The notes under the pieces: generated by a model
What the model was told of the DNA's origin: nothing
Database searches by the model: none
The model's input: only the letters and a program-made list of their open reading frames with translations
Position numbers and translations under genes: made by a program
Source: an uncultured Alphaproteobacteria bacterium
GTDB taxonomy: Bacteria; Pseudomonadota; Alphaproteobacteria; Thalassobaculales; Thalassobaculaceae
Assembly (NCBI GenBank): GCA_937776645.1
Contig: CALMRI010000007.1
Coordinates: forward strand, 62,001 to 126,000
Direction: 5' to 3'
DNA: 64,000 nucleotides
In this document: piece by piece, positions 35,125-44,876 of the stretch
How positions within the stretch are numbered: position 1 is the first letter of the stretch
How the letters are laid out: each line of letters begins with the position of its first letter

Positions 35125-36363
35125 ATGAAGTTCGGCATCTTTTATGAATTGCAATTGCCACGCCCCTGGACCGACGAGAGCGAACGCACGCTGCTGAAGA
35201 ACGCGATCACCCAGATCGAGTTGGCGGACAAGCTCGGCTATGACTATGCCTGGGCGGTGGAACATCACTTCCTTGAGGAATATTCCCATTGTGCGTCGCC
35301 GGAAGTGTTTCTCGGAGCAGCTAGCCAGCGGACCAAGCAGATCAGGCTCGGTCATGGGGTGATCCAGACTACGACCAACCAGCCGCACCGGGTGGCCGAG
35401 AAGGTGGCGACCCTTGACCTGCTCTCGGACGGTCGGGTTGAGTTGGGCATGGGCGAGGGTGCCGGGCCGGCCGAACTACATCCCTTTGGAACCCAGGTCC
35501 GCACCAAGCGCGACCGTTGGGAAGAATCTGTCAAGGCGATCATCCCGATGTTCACCAAGACCGATTGGGAGTTTCATGGCGAGTTTCATGATTTTCCGGC
35601 CCGCAACGTGGTCCCCAAACCCTATCAGAAGCCCCACCCGCCGCTTTGGGTCGCCTGCTCGAATATCCAGACCATCGCCAAGGCCGGCGAGTGGGGCATG
35701 GGCGCGCTTGGCTTCACCTTCGTCAGCCCTGAAGCGGCGCGGGCATGGGTGCATCGCTATTACAACGCGCTGCTAAAGGAAGACGGCCGGCTCTGCGACT
35801 ATCCGGCGAACCCGAATATAGCCATGGTCAACGGTTTTATGTGCGCCGAGACCGACGAAGAGGCATGGGAGAAGGCTTCGGGTTGGACCTTCTTCGTGTT
35901 TGCGCTGGGCCATTACGGCCGCCAGGGCATCGAGGCGCCGGGCACCGGCGATCTATGGGCCGCGTACCAGGATTGGAAGGGCAGCGAGCAGGAGGCCAAA
36001 GCGTTGGAAAGCGGTCTGATCGGTTCGCCCGAAACCATCCGGAAGCGGCTCAGGATGTTCGAGGAGGCGCACGTCGATCAGGTCATCCTGTTGAACCAGG
36101 CTGGCAAGACCAGCCATCAGCACATCTGCGACAGCCTGAACTTGTTTGCCAAGGAAGTGATGCCCGAATTCCATGATAGGCAACCAGAGCACGATGCCTG
36201 GAAGGCCGATGTGCTGAGCCGGCGCATCGAGCTGGAAGACCTGGAAACCGAGGGTTACAACATCTTCAGCCACCAGAATAAGGATATCGTGCGGCTCAGT
36301 CCGGATGAGCTAAAGGCGATGATGGCGGCCAAGGAAGCCGTGGCAGCCGGGAACGATGACTGA
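35125..36363 (+). CDS. Luciferase-like flavin-dependent monooxygenase 2
   Basis: A 412-residue member of the bacterial luciferase superfamily, longer than the paralogue at 22714 because of a C-terminal extension of about 60 residues. Motifs are Ala-Trp-Ala-Val-Glu-His-His-Phe near residue 46, Gln-Ile-Arg-Leu-Gly-His-Gly-Val, and Gly-Arg-Val-Glu-Leu-Gly-Met-Gly-Glu-Gly. The His-His pair and Glu match the flavin site. A GAGAGGA site precedes ATG 35125. It stands alone, downstream of the GntR remnant and the inverted repeat. The substrate is unknown. Confidence 0.88.
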   Translation: MKFGIFYELQLPRPWTDESERTLLKNAITQIELADKLGYDYAWAVEHHFLEEYSHCASPEVFLGAASQRTKQIRLGHGVIQTTTNQPHRVAEKVATLDLLSDGRVELGMGEGAGPAELHPFGTQVRTKRDRWEESVKAIIPMFTKTDWEFHGEFHDFPARNVVPKPYQKPHPPLWVACSNIQTIAKAGEWGMGALGFTFVSPEAARAWVHRYYNALLKEDGRLCDYPANPNIAMVNGFMCAETDEEAWEKASGWTFFVFALGHYGRQGIEAPGTGDLWAAYQDWKGSEQEAKALESGLIGSPETIRKRLRMFEEAHVDQVILLNQAGKTSHQHICDSLNLFAKEVMPEFHDRQPEHDAWKADVLSRRIELEDLETEGYNIFSHQNKDIVRLSPDELKAMMAAKEAVAAGNDD

Positions 36364-36406
36364 CGCCGAACGCCGCCATGGTGTCCGGGAAAATATAACC
36401 CGTCGT

Positions 36407-36540
36407 CCTGGCGAACGGCAGGACCCACGCCTGAGGATGTTCACTGTAACCGATGGGCGAGGAATAGGAGCAGTCTGTCGCCATTATCAGCCATTGTCGC
36501 CACCGAGCCGCCTCAGGCTTCGGCCCTGCCGTTCGCCAGG
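36407..36540. repeat. Element bounded by a perfect 16-bp inverted repeat
   Basis: CCTGGCGAACGGCAGG at 36407-36422 is matched exactly in reverse at 36525-36540, enclosing about 100 bases. This resembles small non-coding intergenic elements that fold into one long hairpin. It lies between the monooxygenase gene and the ChaN remnant. I found no second copy in the window. Confidence 0.5.
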
Positions 36541-36622
36541 CCGCGGGTCGCGGTTCCTGGATGCCAGTGAGCGAACGCTGAGATGATGAACGCTGTTGAT
36601 GAAGGGCTTGATGCCCCGAGGA

Positions 36623-37345
36623 TCAATCGCTTTTTGGCTTTGCATGGACCGGCTTGTCCTTGAGGCTACACCGCTTGGCGAGATCTGCGCAGTGTCCCTG
36701 TTCGGCCCGGGCTCGGTGAGCCAGAGGATGTTGTGGGCGCCTTTTCTCTTGGCGGTCTCGACGAAACCGATGACCAGGACCGAGACCTCCGGGAGCATTC
36801 GGGCAAGATGCACGGGCACTCCGGCGTCGCGCCGGAGGTGCTGAGATCCGGCAATCAGCACCGTGCCGTTCTTACCCCCGGAATGCCCGGCCGCATCGGT
36901 GATCGCGGCGACCAGTGTCAGGTTGCGGGCGATTTCACCGTGATCATCGTCCCCCTGATGCGCCTGGGCAGGTAACCGTAATGGCCCTCGAAGACGGTAT
37001 CCTCGATCACTTTTTCCTGGCTTTGGGACAGCAGGGCACGGGTTGGTAGCTGGGCGGCTAATCACCTGGCAGCGCTTTCAGCTGTTGTCGACTGGCCGGA
37101 ACAGCGACCAGCCGACAAGGCCAAGCGTTTCCCAGCCGGTCGTGCGGGCAAATGGATCGGGGTCATCGTTCCCGGGAACCACAAAAGCGTCGATATCGTC
37201 TTGGACGGCGCGCGGGCACATCTCTCAAACCAAAACTGGTCGGCGACCCATCGAGACCAGGTCGGTCAGGACGTCGCCCGGTCGTCGGTGATGATCTGCA
37301 TTGGCATGTTTCTCGCCAATTGGGCCCCGATACTCTACTGGGCCG
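36623..37345 (-). pseudogene. ChaN-family haem-binding lipoprotein, broken
   Basis: Remnant of a ChaN/Tiki-like protein (Cofac_haem_bdg family, implicated in iron or haem handling). In order on the minus strand: Gly-Glu-Lys-His-Ala-Asn-Ala-Asp-His-His near 37310, Val-Leu-Thr-Asp-Leu-Val and Arg-Arg-Pro-Val-Leu-Val followed by a TGA, Glu-Met-Cys-Pro-Arg, Gly-Trp-Glu-Thr, and a later frame with Gly-Thr-Val-Leu-Ile-Ala-Gly-Ser-Gln-His-Leu-Arg-Arg-Asp-Ala-Gly-Val-Pro. A final frame switch gives a Lys-rich tail ending at TGA 36623. At least two frameshifts and one stop are present. The signal peptide is not found. It begins at the end of mnmC. Confidence 0.78.
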
Positions 37346-39362
37346 CCGGTTGCCGTAACCGGCGCACCAAAAACCGCGAGGGTGAGAGCGCCAGGGCAAC
37401 CCGGCGCTCCACCGGCCATGGCTCGCCGAGCATCTGGCTGACCATTAATTCGGCCGCCAGGACAGCCGTCATGATGCCGCGTGATCCGAGACCGGTCATC
37501 ACATACAAGCCCCAGTGATAAGGTGGATCGGAGGGAAAGACGCCGCGCGGGCCATGGCGGAGGCGATCAAAGGCGTCAAGAAATTCTTCTGCCTTGACTA
37601 CCGGACCGACCGCCGGCAGATGGTCCGGCATGGCGCAACGCACCGCCGCCCGGCCTTGCCAGTCACCAGTCTCTGGCGAAATCAGCATGCCGCGCATCGC
37701 CGGCGGTAGTGCCTGATGGTTCTGCTCATGCGCCTGGTGGGTTACCGGTTGTGGCCAGGCCAGCGGATCAAAGCCGGATCGTGCGTGAGTGGCGCCAAGG
37801 ATATGGTGGCCGTCACGAGCCGGCGCCAGGTATCCGCCCCAGATCACCGCCGTGGCCAGGCGGGCGCTGGCGGGGGTTTCGGGAACTACGGAGAGCTGAC
37901 CCAAAATAGCTTGCAAGGGGAGCCAAGATGCCGGTTCGAACGCCGCGGTTGCCTGGGCTGCGGTGAGCACCACCGTCTCCGCCTGGGCAATCAAATCGCC
38001 GGATGCATCCGCGATCCGCCATTGCCCGTCCGCTTGTGTCAGCGATGCGGCGGTTTGCGAGAACGAGGTTTCGGTCGCACCGGCCAGTGCCGCCGCGTAA
38101 GCTACGGGGTCGACAAGGCCGGCATCGGCGATCCAGAGCGCTGGCGCGCCAAGCGCGATCCCTGCTCGGTCCGAGGCTGCTTTGGAATTCAGCAGCGCCC
38201 TTGCATCGGGCCAGAGCGCCGAATGCGCCTCGAGGTGCGGCGACTTGATCTTGCGCCCACGGTGTTCGGTATCGAGCCGCAGCGCCCCACAAGGCTCCCA
38301 CGCCGCGCCGCTGCGAGCGATGGCGGCCAAGGCCATGCGGTACGCGCGGTCATGAAAACCACCGCCATCGGTATCATCATGCTCCGGGCGCGCCGCGACC
38401 AAGGTCGACGGATTGCCGGAAGCTTCGGCGGCAAGACCCGGATGCCGGTCGAGCAACACCGCCGGGCGGTTCCGCCGCGCGAGCGCGTCGGCCACCGCGC
38501 ACCCGGCGATCCCGGCGCCGAGGATGGCGATCCGGCCAGGCGATGAAACCGGCACCGGCATGGCGTACCACGGTGGAATGCGCGAGGGTTGCGGCGGGCC
38601 GAGAAAATTACCGGTGAGGCTCGCCTCGTTGGAGCCGAAACTAGGCCCCGTGTGAGTCGAAAACCCAACGTCTTCAAGACCCCGGTGTAGCGCGTCGGCG
38701 GCGGTGAAGGTCGCCAACGTCGCCTCGGGCGCGCTGAGCCGCGCGATCTCGGCGAAGACCTCCGGCGACCACATGGCTGGATTGCGCGCCGGCGCGAACC
38801 CGTCGAGGAACCAGGCATCGACCCGCGCCTCGGCCTCGCCCAGGACGGTCGCCGCGTCGCCAACCAGCAGGGTCAGCGCCACCCGCCCGCTGTCGAGCCA
38901 AACCCGATGGAACCCCTTATGTACCGGCGGATAAACTTCGGCCAACTGTTTTGTCAGCGTGGCCAGTTCTGAGCATGGGGCCAAACAATGTAGCAACTGC
39001 TCGCGCGATAATGGAAACCCCTCAACTGACAGATAGTGCAATCGGGCCGATGGTGGCGCGGTCTCTCGCCACAGTTGCCAGGTAGCGAGAAAATTAAGGC
39101 CACTGCCGAAGCCGGTTTCCCCGATAACGAAAAGATCACGGTCGCGCCAAGCCTGCGGCAACCGGTTACCCCCAAGAAACACCTGCCGAGCCGCCGCTAA
39201 CCCGTGCGGGCCGCAGGGATAGAGGTCGGCGAAGCGGTCCGAGGTCGGGCTCGTGGCATTATTCCACACCAGACGTGGATCCAGATTGCCGGGCACCGTC
39301 GGGCGCGGGGTTTTTTTGGGAGGGTGGTAATAGGCGCCGGGCTGGGACGGGGTGACTTTCAT
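37335..39362 (-). CDS. mnmC: Bifunctional tRNA wobble-uridine modification enzyme MnmC
   Basis: MnmC finishes 5-methylaminomethyl-2-thiouridine at tRNA position 34. Its C-terminal FAD domain removes the carboxymethyl group and its N-terminal domain adds the methyl group from S-adenosylmethionine. From ATG 39362 it has 675 residues. Visible are Ile-Gly-Glu-Thr-Gly-Phe-Gly-Ser-Gly-Leu-Asn-Phe (methyltransferase), Trp-Phe-Leu-Asp-Gly-Phe-Ala-Pro-Ala-Arg-Asn-Pro, then Ile-Leu-Gly-Ala-Gly-Ile-Ala-Gly-Cys-Ala (FAD), and Gly-Leu-Gly-Ser-Arg-Gly near the end. ATG 39377 is a second possible start. A much longer frame to 39566 overlaps the opposite gene and was rejected. Confidence 0.93.
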   Translation of the reverse strand: MKVTPSQPGAYYHPPKKTPRPTVPGNLDPRLVWNNATSPTSDRFADLYPCGPHGLAAARQVFLGGNRLPQAWRDRDLFVIGETGFGSGLNFLATWQLWRETAPPSARLHYLSVEGFPLSREQLLHCLAPCSELATLTKQLAEVYPPVHKGFHRVWLDSGRVALTLLVGDAATVLGEAEARVDAWFLDGFAPARNPAMWSPEVFAEIARLSAPEATLATFTAADALHRGLEDVGFSTHTGPSFGSNEASLTGNFLGPPQPSRIPPWYAMPVPVSSPGRIAILGAGIAGCAVADALARRNRPAVLLDRHPGLAAEASGNPSTLVAARPEHDDTDGGGFHDRAYRMALAAIARSGAAWEPCGALRLDTEHRGRKIKSPHLEAHSALWPDARALLNSKAASDRAGIALGAPALWIADAGLVDPVAYAAALAGATETSFSQTAASLTQADGQWRIADASGDLIAQAETVVLTAAQATAAFEPASWLPLQAILGQLSVVPETPASARLATAVIWGGYLAPARDGHHILGATHARSGFDPLAWPQPVTHQAHEQNHQALPPAMRGMLISPETGDWQGRAAVRCAMPDHLPAVGPVVKAEEFLDAFDRLRHGPRGVFPSDPPYHWGLYVMTGLGSRGIMTAVLAAELMVSQMLGEPWPVERRVALALSPSRFLVRRLRQPAAQ

Positions 39363-39420
39363 CGGGTCAGCATGCATTCTGCGGCTCAAGGCTTCAATCA
39401 CACTAAAACGCGAGTGCGCC

Positions 39421-39675
39421 ATGTCCGATAACGACGGCCAATTTCTCCCGGAAGACGAGCAGAAGCGCATGGCGTTGAGGATGATCCTGGAAGTCTGGGA
39501 GGATGCGCTCGCCCAGGGCGTGGCTGCCGAGATGGTCGCCTCTTCCGCGATCTTTGCGGCGCTCACAGATATGATTGAAAGCTATGGCGAGGAAACCGTC
39601 GCCGAGATGGTGGCCGAATGGCCGCATCGGATTCGCGAGGGCGAGTTCACCCTCTCCGACGATGCCCAGTTCTGA
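39421..39675 (+). CDS. Small conserved-looking protein of unknown function
   Basis: An 84-residue acidic, mostly helical soluble protein from ATG 39421. It has a Met-Ala-Leu-Arg-Met-Ile-Leu-Glu-Val-Trp-Glu helix, an Ala-rich middle with Ala-Ala-Leu-Thr-Asp-Met, and Pro-His-Arg-Ile near the end. No signal, metal motif or nucleotide-binding motif is visible. Codon pattern and clean ends argue for a real gene. It is divergent from mnmC with 58 bases between starts. I do not recognise the family. Confidence 0.7.
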   Translation: MSDNDGQFLPEDEQKRMALRMILEVWEDALAQGVAAEMVASSAIFAALTDMIESYGEETVAEMVAEWPHRIREGEFTLSDDAQF

Positions 39676-39687
39676 GCGGGACTGAAT

Positions 39688-39828
39688 CTAACGGCAAAAA
39701 GCGAGTATCCGTTCAAAGGCCTCCGCCGCGCCCATATGGCCGCCGATGGCCTGCATCACCTTTTGCTGATAGTTGATGTCACCCGCGCCATCGGCGCCGG
39801 TAATCAATGTCCGGATGATACCCTCGCC
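39688..39828 (-). other. Possible C-terminal fragment of a lost gene
   Basis: The 383-base gap 39676-40058 has one coding-like stretch: 46 minus-strand codons ending at TAG 39690-39688, reading Gly-Ala-Asp-Gly-Ala-Gly-Asp-Ile-Asn-Tyr-Gln-Gln-Lys-Val-Met-Gln-Ala-Ile-Gly-Gly and then His-Met-Gly-Ala-Ala-Glu-Ala-Phe. It opens directly after a TGA with no start codon, and several stops lie upstream. I do not recognise it. The rest of the gap shows nothing. Confidence 0.25.
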
Positions 39829-40058
39829 CTGTCAAAACGCCTGTTCGGACGGAAATTAAAGTTCGGCAGTGTGTCCAGACCGTGGCTCTGCAGCAAGCGC
39901 CTAAGAGAATGGAAACATAGTGTTTCCCAAAAGCGCCCCTTGGCGGCGAACCGGGTGCGCCGTCCTGCTGATATATAGCGTCGCGGAACTGCTAGCGACG
40001 TTCGGGTTGTCGGGTCAGGGCGAGGGCCGGCACTGATCTCAAACGATCGGAAAAGCCG

Positions 40059-41084
40059 CTAAACCCCGTGATAGCCCCGATACCACTCGACGAAGCGGGG
40101 GATCCCGACCTCGATCGTCGTTGTCGGCGCGTAGCCGAGGTCCCGGGTGCTGGCGTCGATATCGGCCCAGGTTTCCAGCACGTCACCGGGCTGTAGTGGG
40201 CGGTAATCGATCACCGCCTGGCGTCCACAGGCTTGCTCGATTACCCGGATATAGTCCATCAACGGCACCGACCGGTTGTTGCCTAAATTATAGAGCCGAT
40301 GCGGCGCGCCCGCCTCGTTGTTCCCAGCCCCGCAATCCCCAACCCCGTTATCCTCATGTGGCGGTGTGTCGAGTGCGGCGACGACGCCGGTCACGATATC
40401 GTCGATATATGTGAAATCTCGGCTCATCTTGCCATTGTTAAAGACCTGGATGGTCTGGCCGTTGATGATCCGGCTGGTGAAGATATAGGGCGACATATCG
40501 GGTCGGCCCCAGGGGCCATAAACGGTAAAGAAGCGCAGCCCAGTCGAGGGGATGCGATAGAGATGGGCATAGGAATGCGCCATCACCTCGCCAGCCTTCT
40601 TGGTGGCACCGTAGAACGAAACCGGATGGTCGGTGCGCTGCTCCAGGGAAAACGGCATCTGGCGATTGGCGCCATAGACCGAGGAGGAGCTGGCATAGAC
40701 GAAACTCCGGCAGCCGCCGGACCGCCCCATCATCGCCCGGCACGTCTCCATCATCACCAGCTGGCCGGTCAGGTTCGAGGTCAAATAGTCGACGGGTTGC
40801 TCGATCGAATAGCGCACCCCGGCTTGGGCTCCCAGATGGACCACCCGGTCGATGTCGGGATGGCGCTGGATCAGATCGAGCATCGCGTCGCGATCGGAGA
40901 AGTCCAGCTTCTCAAATGTGAACCCGTTGGCGCCTTCAAATGTGGCCAGCCGCGCATGCTTCAACGCCGGATCGTAATAGGCGTTGATCACGTCGACGCC
41001 GATCACCTGCTCGCCCCGGTCGAGCAGGCGCCGCGCGGTGTGCATGCCGATGAACCCGGCGACGCCGGTCAGTAGGATGGACAT
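40059..41084 (-). CDS. NAD-dependent epimerase, UDP-glucuronate 4-epimerase type
   Basis: A 341-residue extended SDR that interconverts UDP-glucuronate and UDP-galacturonate or a close relative, supplying sugars for LPS or capsule. It has Gly-Val-Ala-Gly-Phe-Ile-Gly near residue 7, Ser-Ser-Ser-Val-Tyr-Gly near residue 130, Tyr-Gly-Ala-Thr-Lys-Lys as the catalytic Tyr and Lys, and Leu-Arg-Phe-Phe-Thr-Val-Tyr-Gly-Pro-Trp-Gly-Arg-Pro-Asp, typical of the UDP-glucuronate branch. A Gly/Asn-rich insertion near residue 255 is unusual. The gene stands alone. The 296 bases from 41085 to 41380 hold only the two divergent 5' regions. Confidence 0.87.
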   Translation of the reverse strand: MSILLTGVAGFIGMHTARRLLDRGEQVIGVDVINAYYDPALKHARLATFEGANGFTFEKLDFSDRDAMLDLIQRHPDIDRVVHLGAQAGVRYSIEQPVDYLTSNLTGQLVMMETCRAMMGRSGGCRSFVYASSSSVYGANRQMPFSLEQRTDHPVSFYGATKKAGEVMAHSYAHLYRIPSTGLRFFTVYGPWGRPDMSPYIFTSRIINGQTIQVFNNGKMSRDFTYIDDIVTGVVAALDTPPHEDNGVGDCGAGNNEAGAPHRLYNLGNNRSVPLMDYIRVIEQACGRQAVIDYRPLQPGDVLETWADIDASTRDLGYAPTTTIEVGIPRFVEWYRGYHGV

Positions 41085-41380
41085 GGATGGCTCCAGGCGA
41101 ATCTATCACCCTGGTTATGCCGGATCAACGCGCCGCGGCCAAGAGTCGAGCGGGTGCGTCGCGCGGCCTGAGGTTGTTGTGGCGGATTCCAGAGGAAGTA
41201 ATCTGACCTAAAACCAGCGATTTCCCGACTGCTTCATGCGCGATTTGCGCGAAGTCCTAGATCAAGGTTGCGTTTTTCAACCGCCTCCAATCGCTCCGAT
41301 TGTCGTGCCCGTCCTGTCGTCGTACCATTGTCGCTCACTCGAAGCCGCCCCGCACCCCAGTTGGGCACGGAGAAAACATC

Positions 41381-44300
41381 ATGACACTCGCAGCCGTCTC
41401 GCTTGACGACAAATATGCCCTTGAACAAGGGCGGGTGTACCTCACCGGCGTTCAGGCGCTGGTGCGCCTGCCGATGCTGCAACGCCAGCGTGATGTGAAG
41501 GCCGGGCTGAATACCGGCGGCTTCATCTCCGGCTATCGCGGTTCGCCGGTTGGCGGTTATGACCAGCAACTCTGGCGGGCGCAGGACTTTTTGAAGCGCC
41601 ATCACATCCACTTTCAGCCCGGCGTGAACGAAGATCTGGCCGCCACGGCGATTTGGGGCAGCCAGCAGAGCAACCTGTTTCCGGATGCCAAGTTCGACGG
41701 CGTCTTCGCCTATTGGTATGGCAAGGGGCCGGGTGTCGACCGCTGCGGTGATGTGTTCAAGCATGGCAACATGGCCGGCCCGGCCACCCATGGTGGCGTG
41801 CTGCTGATTGCCGGTGATGATCACGCGGCGAAATCCTCGACCGTGCCGCATCAGAGCGAATACGCCTTCATGGACGCCAGTATCCCGGTGCTGAACCCGG
41901 CCGGTGTCCAGGAAATCCTGGATTTCGGTATTCTTGGCATGGAGATGTCGCGATTTTCCGGCTGCTGGGTGGCCTTCAAGACCACCGCTGAAAACATGGA
42001 CAGCTCAAGCTCGATTGATGTCGATCCCGAGCGGATCCAGATCAATTTACCCGAATTCGAGATGCCCGAGGGTGGTCTCAACATCCGTTGGCCGGATGAC
42101 TGGATGGAGCAGGAGCGCCGTCTGCATCAGCACAAGCTTAACGCCGTGCGGGGTTTCGCCCGCGCCAATGGTCTCGACCGCATCATCATCGATACCGACA
42201 AGCCCCGGCTTGGCATCGTGACCACCGGCAAATCCTATCTCGATACCCGCCAGGCCTTGGACGAGCTCGGGATCAGCGATGAAATGGCCAGCGCGATCGG
42301 CGTCCGGCTTTATAAGGTTGGCATGCCCTGGCCGCTGGAGCCCGAGGGTGCCCGCAGCTTCGCCGACGGGGTCGAGGAAATCCTGGTCATCGAGGAAAAG
42401 CGGGCGCTGATCGAGAATCAACTGAAGGAACAGCTTTATCACGACGACCGAGCTAGTCGGCCCCGGGTCGTCGGTAAGTTCGACGAGACCGGGGCTTGGA
42501 TGCTCCCCTCGGCCGGAGAACTGAACCCAACCCTGATCGCCCGAGTGATCGCCGCCCGGATCGCTCGCTTCCATGCCAGCCCGGCGATCGCCGATCGCCT
42601 GAAATTCCTCGATGCCAAGGAAGCCCAACTGGTCAAACCGAAAGCCGATTTCGCCCGCACCCCGTATTTCTGCTCCGGTTGCCCGCACAACACCTCGACC
42701 AACGTGCCCGAGGGCAGCCGCGCCACCGCCGGCATCGGTTGTCACTTCATGTCGGTATGGATGGATCGCAACACCTCGACCTATACCCATATGGGGGCCG
42801 AGGGCACGCCGTGGATCGGCCAGGCGCCGTTCACCGATACTAAGCATATCTTCGCCAATCTCGGCGATGGCACCTATACCCATTCAGGCTTACTGGCGAT
42901 CCGCGCGTCGGGCGCCGCCGGGGTTAATATCACCTATAAAATCCTCTACAATGATGCCGTGGCGATGACCGGCGGGCAACCCGCCGACGGCGGCTTCACG
43001 GTGCCGCAGATTGCCGCTCAGGTCGCGGCCGAGGGCGCCGGCGAGGTCCGCATCGTTACCGACGAGCCGGACAAATACCCGATCGGCACGAAATGGCCGG
43101 AAGGCACGATTATCCATCACCGCGACGAGCTTGATCAGGTGCAGCGCGAACTGCGCGAGGTCGAGGGGTTGACGGTGCTGATCTATGACCAGACCTGCGC
43201 CGCCGAAAAGCGCCGGCGCCGCAAGCGCGGAACGATGATCGACCCGCCGAAACGCATCTTTATCAATGAGATGGTCTGCGAGGGTTGCGGCGATTGCGGC
43301 GTCGTCTCGAACTGCGTCTCGGTCGCCCCGATCGAGACCGAGTATGGCCGCAAGCGCGGCATCGATCAGTCCGCCTGCAACAAGGACTATTCCTGCACCA
43401 AGGGTTTCTGCCCAAGCTTCGTCAATGTGATCGGCGGTACGGTCCGTAAATCCAAAGCCGTCGACGCCAGCGGTCCGGACCTGTTCGAGGTGTTGCCAAC
43501 TCCCGAACAGCCCAAGCTTGATCGGCCCTATGGGGTCATGGTCACCGGGATCGGTGGTACCGGCGTGGTGACCATCGGCGCTCTGATGGGCATGGCGGCG
43601 CATATTGAGGGTAAGGGCGTCTCGGTGCTCGACATGACCGGCCTGGCCCAGAAGGGTGGTGCGGTGATCAGCCATATCCGGATAGCCAAAACACCCGAGG
43701 ACCTGCACGCCGTGCGCATCGCCGCCGGCAGCGCCCGACTGATGCTGGCCTGTGACATGGTCACCGCCGCCAGTGTCGAGGGCCTCTCGAAGGTTTCCAC
43801 CGAAGAGACCACGGCGATCGTCAACACCCAGCAGACAATGACCGGCGCGTTTACCCGCGACCCGGATCTTGCCTTCCCCGGCGATGTCTTTCAGGACGCG
43901 ATCCGCACCGCCACCGGCGAAAACTCGACCCATTTTGTCGACGCCACCCGGATCGCCACAAGCCTGTTGGGCGACAGTATCGCCGCCAATCTGTTCATGC
44001 TCGGCTATGCGGTCCAGAAGGGCCAGATCCCGCTTTCGCTCGAAGCGATCGAAAGGGCGATCGAGTTGAACGCGGTCGCCGTCGACTTCAACAAGCAGGC
44101 GCTGCTCTGGGGTCGCCGGGCGGCGCATGACCTGGCCGCCGTGGAACGCCTCGCCACCCCGCCGACACCTAAGCCGGTGCATCGCGAGATCGCCGGCACG
44201 CTTGAGGAAATGATCGACAAGCGGGTCGCGTTCCTAACCTCCTATCAGAACAAGGCCTATGCGGATCGCTATCTCACCATAGTCCGCAAGATCGAGACGG

Positions 44301-44857
44301 CGGAGCGTAACAAGACCCCCGGCCTCGACGGGCTGAGCGAGATGGTGGCCCGCTATGCCTTCAAGCTGATGTCCTATAAGGACGAGTATGAGGTCGCGCG
44401 GCTGTATAGCGATGGCACGTTCCTGCGCCAATTGACCGAACAATTCGAGGGCAATTACAAGATTGAGTTCAGCCTCGCCCCGCCTTTGTTCTCCGAGCGT
44501 GATCCCGAAACCGGTCATTTGAAGAAAAAGACCTTTGGCGCCTGGATGATGCCGGCCTTCCGCCTGCTTGCCTCGATGAAGGGGCTGCGCGGCACTGCCT
44601 GGGATATCTTTGGCAAGACAGCCGAGCGCAAGGTGGAGCGACAGTTGATCGAGGATTATCTGGCGCTGATGGAAGAGGTCGCGGACAATCTAGACCGAGA
44701 AAATCACGCCGCCGCGGTTGATCTGGCCAGCATACCGGAACAGATCCGCGGCTTTGGTCATGTGAAGGATCGCCACTTGATGACCGCTAAGGCGCGCGAG
44801 GCCCAGGCCCTGACCGCCTTTCGCGACCCCGCCGCCGCCCGGAATGCCGCCGAGTAG
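41381..44857 (+). CDS. Indolepyruvate ferredoxin oxidoreductase, fused form
   Basis: A 1158-residue ThDP and iron-sulfur enzyme that converts arylpyruvates from aromatic amino acids to aryl-acetyl-CoA, passing electrons to ferredoxin. The alpha-type part leads. A ThDP core follows with Phe-Cys-Ser-Gly-Cys-Pro-His-Asn near residue 430, a Cys-rich cluster segment Cys-Glu-Gly-Cys-Gly-Asp-Cys near residue 633, and a C-terminal gamma-type domain with Gly-Ile-Gly-Gly-Thr-Gly-Val-Val near 725. This fused layout is common in aerobic Proteobacteria. ATG 41381 follows CGGAGA; the longer frame from 41300 is unconserved. Confidence 0.92.
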   Translation: MTLAAVSLDDKYALEQGRVYLTGVQALVRLPMLQRQRDVKAGLNTGGFISGYRGSPVGGYDQQLWRAQDFLKRHHIHFQPGVNEDLAATAIWGSQQSNLFPDAKFDGVFAYWYGKGPGVDRCGDVFKHGNMAGPATHGGVLLIAGDDHAAKSSTVPHQSEYAFMDASIPVLNPAGVQEILDFGILGMEMSRFSGCWVAFKTTAENMDSSSSIDVDPERIQINLPEFEMPEGGLNIRWPDDWMEQERRLHQHKLNAVRGFARANGLDRIIIDTDKPRLGIVTTGKSYLDTRQALDELGISDEMASAIGVRLYKVGMPWPLEPEGARSFADGVEEILVIEEKRALIENQLKEQLYHDDRASRPRVVGKFDETGAWMLPSAGELNPTLIARVIAARIARFHASPAIADRLKFLDAKEAQLVKPKADFARTPYFCSGCPHNTSTNVPEGSRATAGIGCHFMSVWMDRNTSTYTHMGAEGTPWIGQAPFTDTKHIFANLGDGTYTHSGLLAIRASGAAGVNITYKILYNDAVAMTGGQPADGGFTVPQIAAQVAAEGAGEVRIVTDEPDKYPIGTKWPEGTIIHHRDELDQVQRELREVEGLTVLIYDQTCAAEKRRRRKRGTMIDPPKRIFINEMVCEGCGDCGVVSNCVSVAPIETEYGRKRGIDQSACNKDYSCTKGFCPSFVNVIGGTVRKSKAVDASGPDLFEVLPTPEQPKLDRPYGVMVTGIGGTGVVTIGALMGMAAHIEGKGVSVLDMTGLAQKGGAVISHIRIAKTPEDLHAVRIAAGSARLMLACDMVTAASVEGLSKVSTEETTAIVNTQQTMTGAFTRDPDLAFPGDVFQDAIRTATGENSTHFVDATRIATSLLGDSIAANLFMLGYAVQKGQIPLSLEAIERAIELNAVAVDFNKQALLWGRRAAHDLAAVERLATPPTPKPVHREIAGTLEEMIDKRVAFLTSYQNKAYADRYLTIVRKIETAERNKTPGLDGLSEMVARYAFKLMSYKDEYEVARLYSDGTFLRQLTEQFEGNYKIEFSLAPPLFSERDPETGHLKKKTFGAWMMPAFRLLASMKGLRGTAWDIFGKTAERKVERQLIEDYLALMEEVADNLDRENHAAAVDLASIPEQIRGFGHVKDRHLMTAKAREAQALTAFRDPAAARNAAE

Positions 44858-44876
44858 CGGGAGCGGGGTTCGGGAA

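Noticed and set aside
37335-39566. A longer MnmC start giving 743 residues
   Set aside because: The added residues are unconserved and antisense to the small gene at 39421; ATG 39362 gives the family length.
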